Of a stretch of DNA of 64,000 bases, positions 42,201-54,200 are shown piece by piece (the first letter of the stretch is position 1; every line of letters begins with the position of its first letter). The position numbers were made by a program, and so were the translations under genes. The DNA lies in NCBI GenBank assembly GCA_903813345.2, contig CAIIXF020000002.1, forward strand, positions 13,288,150 to 13,352,149, read 5' to 3'. This DNA is from Owenia fusiformis (lineage: Eukaryota; Annelida; Polychaeta; Sabellida; Oweniidae). The notes below the pieces were generated by a model that saw only the letters and a list, made by a program, of their open reading frames with translations, was not told where the DNA came from and did not search any database.

Positions 42201-45200
42201 CGTAGTACACTTTTGATGTACGATGTCACTATTAACTGATTTTAAGCAAAGATTATTTTAGCTATTTTTCAGTCACATTTTCAGAATGTTGCAAAAGTTA
42301 TTTCATCATGTTTAGGGTCATTCTGACCAGTACATTGTGATCCTGAGGCCTCATCATCCGCTCGTCGCAACGCAGATTCGCAAGTGCAACGCAACGCAAG
42401 TTTTAGCGAATCGCAATCAGGATTTGTATCATCCGCTCGGCTCAACGCAACGCAATCGCAAATGGGAAGATGTTTCAATCGCAACTGACCAAAAAGTTGC
42501 AATATATAACTTTTATTATGTCCCCACCACATCTGTCTGTCTGTCCGTCCGTCCGTTTGTTTTCTCCAAAACCGCTACAGATATCACCTTCAAATTTTCA
42601 GGGATAACTTATGAGTGCATACAGATGTGGACGAAATTTTTTTAGCTCGATACCTACTTCCTGTCGGCCATTTTGAAGTCAAATGCTAAAATCCTTGTCT
42701 GCAAACTTTAAGAAAAACTGCTTCACGGTTATTTTTAAAACTTTAAAATCTTGTTCAGCTTACTTCATTCTACATCTGATTAGGTTTTGGACCTGTTAGC
42801 TCAGTCATGTCAGCCATTTTTAATGTCTTAAGAAAAATTAGCGCGCGATAATGCTTTGTTTCATATTGAACGGTGTTTTCGAGTTTTCATACTTTAACTA
42901 TTTAGTAGCTTTATAAATAATTTCAGGTGTAGTTTGTTGTAAAAGCCTATGTTATTGTTAACAGTGGTTATATGTGACAATTTTGTAAAAGGAAATCAGC
43001 AAAAACTCACAATCACTTTTTTATTGTCGGCCATTTTGGATTTTTCTGTCCTAAAATCTTGTATGTAAGGTCTTGTCTACGGGTTTTCAGGTGAATCGTG
43101 TTGTAGATCAATTTCAAATTTTCAGGGATGATTCTTAGTATGAAAATCTCGATCTGATTAGTTTTTTGGCATTCTGGGTAAATGGCAAGGCAGCCATTTT
43201 GGATTTTCCGTCCTAAAATCTTGTCTGTAAAGTCTTGTCTACGCGTTTTCAGGTGAACCGTTTGGTAGATCAATTTCAAATTTTTAGGGATGATTCTTAT
43301 TATGAAAATCTAGATCTGACTAGTTTTTTGGCATTCTGGGTAAATGTCAAAGCAGCCATTTTGGATTTTCCGTCATAAAATCTTGCCTGTAAAGTCTTGT
43401 CTATGTGTTTTCAGGTGAACCGTTTGGTAGATCAATTTCAAATTTTCAGGGATGATTCCTTGTATTAAAATCTAGAACTGATTAGTTTTTTGGCATTCTG
43501 GATAAATGTCAGGGCTGCCATTTTGGATTTTTACGTCCTAAAATCTTGTCTGTAAAGTCTTGTCTACGCGTTTTCAGGTGAACCATTTGGTAGATCAACT
43601 TCAAATTTTTAGGGATGATTCTTATTATGAAATTCTAGATCTGATTAGTTTTTTGGCATTCTGGGTAAATGTCAAGGCAGCCATTTTGGATTTTTACGTC
43701 CTAAAATCTTGTCTGTAAAGTCTTGTTTACGTGTTTTCTGGTTTACTGTTTGACGGATCAATTTCAAATTTTCAGGGATGATTCTTAGTATGAAAATCTA
43801 GAGCTGACTAATTTTTTGGTATTCTGGGTAAATTTTTGCATTTTCCATCCCAAAATTGTAACGGTAAAGTCTTGTCTACTCATTTCAGGATAACCATTTG
43901 ACAGGATCACCCATTGGTGGGGACATATTGTACATATTTGTGTTCTTGTTGACATCTTGTATCATAACATGATTACATAAGTCATAACTATGAAAAAACT
44001 AGATATCTAAATGCAAAAGTACAAAAATATATTCGAGATATACAAAAACACAAAATAAAAGGTAGTATACATCATGATGAAAGGACAAGGTTACATTTAA
44101 AGTGTGGTGCACATACCCTGCATTCTGACTACAAATTCTTAAATGAATGATAAATGAATTTTCCAATGTGTCTTTGTAATGTTAAGTTTTTACTTGAAAT
44201 GAGATTGACAAATAAATTTTCACTATTGAGGTCAAAGTTACTTAGAATTTCACGAGCCTTAGTGTACAATAATTGTATGCTCATCATAGCGTAGATGAAA
44301 ATGTTTGAAATCTAGCATGGTTTTGTCACTTCCTGTTTTCTCATTTTCTCTTAAGTACCACGACACTGTAAAGAGAGAATCAGATCTAGTGAGCAGCCCG
44401 ACAAAAAATTGTTTCAATTTTAGAATATTTCTGGCTCATGTCTTTCCTTTTCATGTCTTTTTTCTTAAAATCACCAAAGTGCATACTTTATTTCAGGAAA
44501 ACTAAAGATATTTACAATAATGTATTATTGGCTCACACAGTGAGCCTATGGGATCGACCAGGCATTCGTCTGTCCGTTGGTCCGTCCGTCCGTACGTCAG
44601 TCCGGGCAATAACTCAAATACTGTTAGCCTGATCCTGTTCATATTTTGTACACATATACCCTATGGCCGCTCATTTAAAAATGGTGGCCATTTTAGTGCC
44701 GATTTTACAGTAATTTAGGTACAATATGTAAAACTGTTATAGCAATACTGTACTCCGGGTATTGTTCGCGTGCGATTTAATTTCGCTTTGTTCGCAAATG
44801 TAGTTAAATCGCGAACATTTATTGTAGCGAAATTTGTCCTTTAAATCTCCGGGGATTTGACCCAGAACTTTTGATATGTTTTGTTCGGTGTAATACGTTT
44901 CGTCCAGTGTTGCTGGGTGATAATTCAAAAGAGACCTAAAATGTCTTAACATTTTGAATTGGCGTATTAGGCCAACAAAGGCAAGAACTATTGACGACAA
45001 TGATATCCTTCAAATTGAAGTTGAAAAAGCCATTCAAGAGTATTCAAATAAATTGAAAAAGTTAAAAAAATTCAACTAATGCAATCCTCGAAATGTCATC
45101 AACTCAAATCTGCGAAATTACATTGCCGCGAAATTGCAATTTTGAAAAATCGCGAAATTTTAAAGCGTCGAAATTTACCAGGAGTACAGTATGTTTTAAA

Positions 45201-48200
45201 TGTAAAAAAATTGTATTGAAAAATGGCAGCCTGAACTCGTTATTTTAACGTATTTTACTATAACTCGAAATGTAGTGGAGCGATTTTGTTCAAATTTGGT
45301 ATGTGAATACTTATAAGCATGGCACACTGTCTAATGACACTTTAGGTAGAAGGTGGCCATTTTGAAAAATGTGTCCATTTTGGAAAATGGTGGTCATTTT
45401 AATGTATTTTACTATAAAAAGTAGTGGAGCGATTTTTTCATATTTGGTAAGTGAATACTATAAACATGGCACTTTGTCTTATGATACTTTTGGTTGAAAA
45501 ATGACCGCCATTTTAACATATTTTACTATTACTCGAAAAGTAGTGGAGCGATTTTGTTTATATTTGGTATGTGAATACTACAAGCATGGCACACTGTTTC
45601 ATGACACTTGGAAGAAGGTGGCCATTTTGACATATTTTACTATAACTCGAACAGTAGTGGATTGATTTTGTTCATATTTGGTATGTGAATACTATAAGCA
45701 TGGCACACTGGCTTATGACACTTTTGGTAGAAGGTGGCCATTTCGAAAAAATGGCGGCCATTTTTGCTACATACGTTGTTTGTAAAAATGTTAGCCATGG
45801 CTGTTTGATGGGATTTGCTACGCTTTGGCGTTGCTGTTGTCTAGTTCTGATTGCTGCAATCAAACTCAATGGTGCTCAATTCTGACAATTGGTTGTCCCG
45901 TTGATTTTCTCAATATATCGGCAATAATGAAATATTTTAATGCTACATCACTGATTGTCCAGGAGAGAAACCTATTATGCATTTCAAAGTTTAGAGATGA
46001 AATAATACTTTGCTAATGTGTAAACTCTTTGAATTAGAAGCACCAAGGAATCAATACATATGATGATGATGATATTATAATACTTCTACAAATTTTATGC
46101 CATTTATTCCTTTATATCCATATATTTATTACATCTGTATTGATTTCATCTGTTTTATTGTCTTTTACAATTTTAATTGCTGTACATGTATATCTACTCT
46201 CCTCATTTCTCCTTGTATAATTTTTTACTATGAAATTGTTAAATATAAATAAATGGGCTTAATTTCAGCATTTATTTTCTGTAAGGAAATGATGATTCTA
46301 TTGGATTTTTTCTGATTGGGCTATCATTGTGTCCCTATACTGTAGTAGTCTGCATTGCAATGCACAAAACATCACAACTAATAACATGCCATGCCTAAGT
46401 TAAGTCTTACAATGATATAACCTGGAAATGGAGCCAGAATTTGGATGTTACAAACTGTAGTCTATTAATATTGCAACACATGAAATACTGCAACTAATAA
46501 CATAGATTGTCTGGGATATAACCTTGATATTGAGCCAGGATAAATTGGATGTCAGGAAATATTTAACTGAATCATTTCTTTCTCAGAAAAGTATATTGAG
46601 TTCTATTGTTAGAAACATGTTGAAATTTGAATACCACATGTAGAGAGTATATAATAAGAGTTAAGAATTAAAAAAACTTTAAATATTATTAAAAACTATC
46701 CGTCCAAGTTTGCCTGCCAGAGTCATAATGAGACCAACTTACACGAACTCATGATTGATATGAAGTTGGAGAGACATAGGGAAAATTGATTTTGCTGAAT
46801 ACTTGGATATTGGTACAGATCAATGATGGTCTTACTCTAATGATACCATGCCTGCAGTGAAGCTCATTGATATTCAGTAAATTAGGGCTAAGAAAAATTT
46901 ACCAATAACCAATGGAAACCACTCATTTTTGATTAAATTATCAATGTGAACAGGCCAGGAGATCAGGAATATTCGCAGACATACGCTAATAATGTAAAAT
47001 ATCAATAGAATATTTCACAAGTGAGGATAAAGCATATTCTGTTAAAAATTGGTGGAAAGAGGAGTACTCAGGGGTACATCTGAGAGGAAATGGTCATCAG
47101 TCATGGCTGAGTTACTTTGCTTAATATATTCAGTTAAACACATGTAAAACACTAATTTCTCAAAAATGTAGAAAATAGGTGGTGTAACAGTAACCATTTA
47201 CTGAGCAGAAAATATGACAATGATGTTAGCCTCATTGAAATGTTCCAACTATGATGCAAAAACTATACTTAAACATGGCTTCAAGGACTCTGTGGAAATG
47301 CAACGGAAAATGTTAGACCTTGTTCGTGATGTTGGATGGTCAACTTTTCATAACATCACCCACTTTAAGGATATGCACATCATGCCAGATGGTACAATTG
47401 AGGTAATGAACATGACAAGTGGCACTTGGCAGGGACAATGTTGTACCCATTTGGGAGATGTCATTAAGATTTATTTATCTAAACTACTATTTACAGACCC
47501 TGATAAAGTATTATACTTTTTATTTGTAGGTAGAAAATGTCCGCCTGATAGACCGATTCAATTCTAAAAAATCATCAAATGGGACATTGTATTTAACAGC
47601 TACACACTTGATATTTGTGGACCCTCAGGGGAAACAGGAGACATGGGTAAGTAGCAATGTCTATCTGAAATATTCATATACATCACAGTATTCTCCTTAG
47701 TATTGAGGTTGGCAGCAATATTTCCATTGAGGATTTTGAAAAAAGGCTATCACCTACCTGAAAGATTATTTGCGCCTACTTAAATAGGAAAAGAACCACA
47801 GAAATTAGGATGTTTTGACCAATTTTGTTTGGAATTTGAAAATCCGAAAACTACAATAGTGAAAACTGTAAATCAGAAAACCTCTCTTATTTGAACACCT
47901 CTGAAAGTGAACACTTTTTTAGCACAACTTCTGTTATCTCTCATTGACATCTGCTAATCTGAGCTCTTGTTGGGATAATCTGTACACTGAATTAGTCCGG
48001 TTTTAATATACACAGGTCGTTCAATAAGTTTTCAGAATGACATAAAAACTAAGTTAACAATGCCCAATCTCGTTGAAAATTTCAACATTTATTGAGCTAC
48101 ATATCAACTCTCTGAATATCATAAAATAGTTGTAAATCATGGAGATTCCTTTGAATTCATCACCCGAGAAATTCATTTTGAAAGTTTTTCAATAAATCTG

Positions 48201-51200
48201 ACAAGGTAATAACATTTTGTATTAATTGTTTATGCCAAGTGTGTGTCTGTTTAGTGGTGTGATTTCATTCAAACGTCATTCCTTGCTTTGATGAAATACT
48301 TCTTCTAGAGTAAACAAAAATTGCTAGGTTATTAGAGGTTGGCTCATCCTATATATACTAGTGCTTTTGTGGAGCTTGTTTTGTTTTTGGTCCAATTGTG
48401 TCTTCCTATACTGATCCTGGGTTGATTTTAATTGGTTGTATCAAAATGTAAAGGGTGTATATGTCAGTAAGCTTGTGAAATGAATTCCCTATACATGTAT
48501 TTGACTCCCATATGAATTAATTTAGTGATAGATATTGTTTATTCTGCGAATTAGCTTCTAAGAAGAGTCTGGCAGTCTGACAGATTGACAACCTGACTGG
48601 CAGTTAGTTATGTCCCAATGAATATAGTTTGAATAGGGATATAGAGAATCTGTCCATCCATCCACATTCTTTTACTGGTTCCAATTTTATAGACTTATAC
48701 CTTATGAGCATAGGACTTATTGGGCATCTTATCCTAGAGAAGGACATTTTACAATGGTCTTTCAATTCAAATAGCATGCAGTATTTTTCATTAAAAAATT
48801 GTAATCTTTGATAACTAGATTTGTTTCGTCCAGTATACACTCCAGAAAACTCATGATTTGCAAATGATCAGTGAAGTAAAGATCTCTTGTGTGGAAACAT
48901 GCAAATACGGGGTGGTCCAAAAAAATGGGACACTCGTATTTCAAAAATAAATATTGATTTTCTTGATGAAAACATGTTATATTATATACCATTGGATAGG
49001 GAATTAACTTATCTTTAATTTGGTATATCATAAGTTCAAATTAATTATAGTGTCTGTCAACCAGCGTCCATAATATAAATAAATGATGTCATTTTCATTT
49101 CAAAACAGGTTCTCAAAAACTTGCAAAAACCAAGTCAACTTTATTTACATAAACAGATATTCAATATGCCCACCATTTTGATCAAATGTAGCCCTCAGTT
49201 TTGGTCTAAATTAGTCAATAGCATCATTGATATGCTTCCGCATTCTACTTGTATTCACAGCCGACAGTCCGACGCTTAAGGCGTGCCCTGATGACCATAT
49301 ATGACATTTTCAAATGCTGCTTCTCTATTGGTTAACTGGGCTTTCCGCTAAGAATCGTATGACCATATATGAGCAGCATTTAAAAATGTTGCTTCTCTAT
49401 TGGTTAATTGGGCTTTCCGCTAACAAGAATCATATGACCATATATGAGCAGCATTTAAAAATGTTGCTTCTCTATTGGTTAACTGGGCTTTCCGCTAACA
49501 AGAATCATATGACCATATATGAGCAGCATTTAAAAATGTTACTTCTCTATTGGTTAATTGGGCTTTCCGCTAACAAGAATCATATGACCATATATGAGCA
49601 GCATTTAAAAATGTTACTTCTCTATTGGTTAATTGGGCTTTACGCTAAGAATCGTATGACCATATATGAGCAGCATTTAAAAATGTTGCTTCTCTATTGG
49701 TTAATTGGGCTTTCCGCTAACAAGAATCATATGACCATATATGAGCAGCATTTAAAAATGTTACTTCTCTATTGGTTAACTGGGCTTTACGCTAAGAATC
49801 GTATGACCATATATGAGCAGCATTTAAAAATGTTGCTTCTCTATTGGTTAATTGGGCTTTCCGCTAATAATCGTATGACCATATATGAGCAGCATTTAAA
49901 AATGTTACTTCTCTATTGGTTAATTGGGCTTTCCGCTAAGAAGAATCATATGACCATATATGAGCAGCATTTAAAAATGTTACTTCTCTATTGGTTAATT
50001 GGGCTTTCCGCTAACAAGAATCATATGACCATATATGAGCAGCATTTAAAAATGTTGCTTCTCTATTGGTTAATTGGGCTTTCCGCTAAGAATCGTATGA
50101 CCATATATGAGCAGCATTTAAAAATGTTACTTCTCTATTGGTTAACTGGTCTTTACGCTAAGAATCGAATGACCATATATGAGCAGCATTTAAAAATGTT
50201 GCTTCTCTATTGGTTAATTGGGCTTTCCGCTAAGAATCGTATGACCATATATGAGCAGCATTTAAAAATGTTACTTCTCTATTGGTTAACTGGGCTTTAC
50301 GCTAAGAATCGAATGACCATACATGAGCAGCATTTAAAAATGTTACTTCTCTATTGGTTAACTGGGCTTTATGCTCAGAATCATATGACCATATATGAGC
50401 AGCATTTAAAAATGTTACTTCCCTATTGTAATTGGGCTTTCCGCTAACAAGAATCATATGACCATATATGAGCAGCATTTAAAAATGTTACTTCTCTATT
50501 GGTTAATTGGGCTTTACGCTAAGAATCATATGACCATATATGAGCAGCATTTAAAAATGTTGCTTCTCTTTTGGTTAACTGGGCTTTATGCTAAGAATCA
50601 TATGACCATATATGAGCAGCATTTAAAAATGTTGCTTCTCTATTGGTTAACTGGGCTTTACGCTAAGAATCATATGACCATATATGAGCAGCATTTAAAA
50701 ATGTTACTTCCCTATTGGTTAACTGGGCTTTCCGCTAAGAATCATATGACCATATATGAGCAGCATTTAGAAATGTTGCTTCCCTATTGGTTAACTGGGC
50801 TTTATGCTAAGAATCGTATGACCATATATGAGCAGCATTTAAAAATGTTGCTTCTCTATTGGTTAACTGGGCTTTACGCTAAGAATCATATGACCATATA
50901 TGAGCAGCATTTAAAAATGTTACTTCCCTATTGGTTAACTGGGCTTTCCGCTAAGAATCATATGACCATATATGAGCAGCATTTAGAAATGTTGCTTCCC
51001 TATTGGTTAACTGGGCTTTATGCTAAGAATCGTATGACCATATATGAGCAGCATTTAAAAATGTTGCTTCCCTATTGGTTAACTGGGCTTTACGCTAATA
51101 ATCGTATGACCATATATGAGCAGCATTTAAAAATGTTGCTTCCCTATTGGTTAACTGGGCTTTACGCTAAGAATCGTATGACCATATATGAGCAGCATTT

Positions 51201-54200
51201 AAAAATGTTGTTCATATTTGGTATGTGAATACAGTAAAACTTGTGTATAGTGAACATTTTTTTGCCAAGAAAAAACGTTCACTGTAGGTAGGTGTTCACT
51301 AGAGAGAGGGTAATTTATACAGAAGTCAGTGGACTATGTGCGTAGGAATGGTGTCCACTAGGGACAGGTGTTCACTAGAGAGAGGTGTTCACTAAGACAG
51401 GTTTTACTGTACTATAAGCATGGCACACTGTCTAATGACACTTTTGGTAGAAGGCGCCAATTTTGAAAATTGGCCACCATTTTAACGTATTTTACTGTAA
51501 CTCTAAAAGTAGTGGAGCGATTTAGTTCATATTTGGTATGTGAATATTACAAGCATGGCATACTGTCTAATGACACTTTTCGTAGAAGGTGGCCATTTTG
51601 AAAATGGCTGGCATTTTTTTCAGACAATACACATAAAAGAACAATCCAAATCAGAAATGTTTGGGAGTTCCTTCTTTGACAAGCAGCCATTTGATAATAA
51701 TTAGCATTACAATAGCACACTCTCCAGAATTTTTGAGCTAAATAAAATATCTTAAAATACAATGAAGCATATAAAGCCACTGAGTTATGCACTCTGGATT
51801 GGGAATTAATATGAAATGCAAAATAATGGCATTTCAAGATATTCTATTTAACAGTTTGCAATTTTTTTCAAGCTTCAAAATGAAACACTTCTGCATTTCA
51901 CACATTTTTGTCCAGTTAAACCCATAAACCTCAAACTGTAAAATGAACATATATGTTCACATTAGTAACACTATTTTGAGGTATGAAAGGCTTTCTACTT
52001 ATACAAGTTTTACTGACTGTACTCTTATTACATAGTTACACGCTTTTCGTGAGTTTTGAAAAATAACGCAGATGTGAGTAGGTAGTTACCAGTTTCACCA
52101 CCAGGTGGTTCGTTCGGGTCAGATAACATGGCGGGTATGGTAGAAAGTTCCCTTTAACTTAAATTACATCTGTTTTAGTGGTTCAGTTTTTATATAACCC
52201 TAATGTATCTAATAGTTATGCAAATTAAAATATGTCCAGTAAAAGAAAATGTTATCTGACCAATACAAGAAAAGATATTTCACTTTTTTGATTTTGTAAC
52301 ATGGGGTCTATAAGGAATCAACCCGAACAAGAAATCACATTTTCAAAAAAAATTCAATTTTCAAAGTTGATAAACAATTTTCGAAACCATTTTTCTAGAT
52401 GTACTTCTACATGTAGATTTCAAATATGACATCACTTTGAATTTTGAATATTAATGATGTAAATCAAGATTATTTCTATTCGCATCTAGTCTATTCACAA
52501 GATATAACACCTATGAAATTCCAATAGGCCTAGTTCTAATTTGCAAAATAAATCAGTCGCAAAATCCCCAGCAATCCCAGGCTGCCATTTTTGCTATTTG
52601 TTTGTAAATATGCCGGCCATGACTGTTCGATTGGATTTGCTACACTGCTAGCCTTTGTGAAAACATATCCTCCTTAATTATACATGAGAGTTGGAAATTG
52701 TTTTAGTGCAATTGTTTCTTGAGGCTGTTGAGAATTCAATTAGAACGTGTGTTTGGCAGTAATATTGATGAGGTCGTAGTCTTAGAAGGAAGCTGCTGGC
52801 TCCAATATTTTTCATGGAAAGACCAATTTGATATATGATGAACTAATTGTACAAGGATAAAAAAAATTGTGTTTTTATAATAATTAACCCTCTTTAATGG
52901 GCCTTTTTGGGTATTACTTGACCTTTTTGAGCCTTATTTTTTCAATTTCAGGCCAAATTTTCAAAAACAGGCCCTAATTTTGGTTCTGGGGCCCTAAACA
53001 TTTTTACGCACGGCCCTAGGATGGGCCTAGAAAAAAAATGTTAGGCCAAAAATATTATAGGGCCTCTTTAGTTGGCCATTAATTGACCTTTTTGCCTGAC
53101 CCTTTTGGGCCTTATTTTTTCAATTTAAGGCCAAATTTTCGAAAAAACGGGCTTTGAATTTTCAAAGTTTTGGTTCTAGGGCCCTAAAAGGTTTTCTGCA
53201 CGGACATAGGATGGGCTCTGAAAAAAATGTTGGCCCAAAAATATTGTAGGGCCTCTTTAAGGGGCCTTTTTGGGCATAACTTGACCTTTTTGGGCCTTAT
53301 TTTTTCAATATTAGGCCAAATTTTAAAAAAATGTGCCATCGATTTTTTTATTTTTGGTCCAAATTTTGATTTTAAGGGCCCTGAAAAGTTTTTGAGCCCC
53401 CCCCCCCTTACAAAAAGTTGTTGTTCTCTTTAAAGAGGTTAACCGTGTCTCAAAAATGTAACATATTGATGCAAAAACAATTGAAAAAACAGGTGTGGAA
53501 AGGGCTGAAAATCAGAAGAACCTTTCAAAGAAACATGTTAGTGGGGCGTTTGTACGTTTTTTGTCTCAAGTCAAAATTATTTTATCAACGTTTTTCTGGA
53601 GATAATGCATTGGCTTAATGTGTGCAGCTGTTTAAATCCTGAATAAATAGCCACAACCCAACATATGACTGTCTAAAATCTGTTGTGATACCTTCCATGA
53701 TCCTTTAAATAAGATCTATGCTACAGTTCAAAAGTTATTCTCATATTTTGTATAAATTCCTTTTGATTTTATAAAACTTTTGTTATGTACCAACGCCCTA
53801 TTTATTGCAAATTTACATCATGCGTTATCCCCATTTTACAGACAACCAAATAAGCAAATTTTTTTTTTCTTGCTCGTTTCACAAAGATGGCATTTATTTC
53901 TAAGAACAGGGGAAGAATCTAAAGAAGTTTTTTCATTGCTTTAATGTATCATTTTGAAAAGTTGTCAATAGTACAGTTTCCATATAGCTTTTGAAATCTC
54001 GCTAAATCTCGTTTTTCGTAAGATTTTAAGAGATTTGCATATTTAACCTCTAATGACTTACATTACCTTCTTTTAAATGGCATATTTGAATTCAGTGAAA
54101 TGTTTTCTCCAAGAATAGCTTTGATTTACACAGTTATGTAATTTGAATAATTTTCTATGACAATTTAAAAAAACTTGGGCCAAATCTCCATAGATGCAAT

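Noticed and set aside
44737-45000. Minus-strand 87-codon frame
   Set aside because: Falls inside the 442-bp TA-flanked MITE and crosses its end. Not a gene.
48010-48200. Mariner-type element starting AGGTCGTTCAATAAGTTTTC
   Set aside because: Only one end-like sequence was found, with no partner end or transposase.
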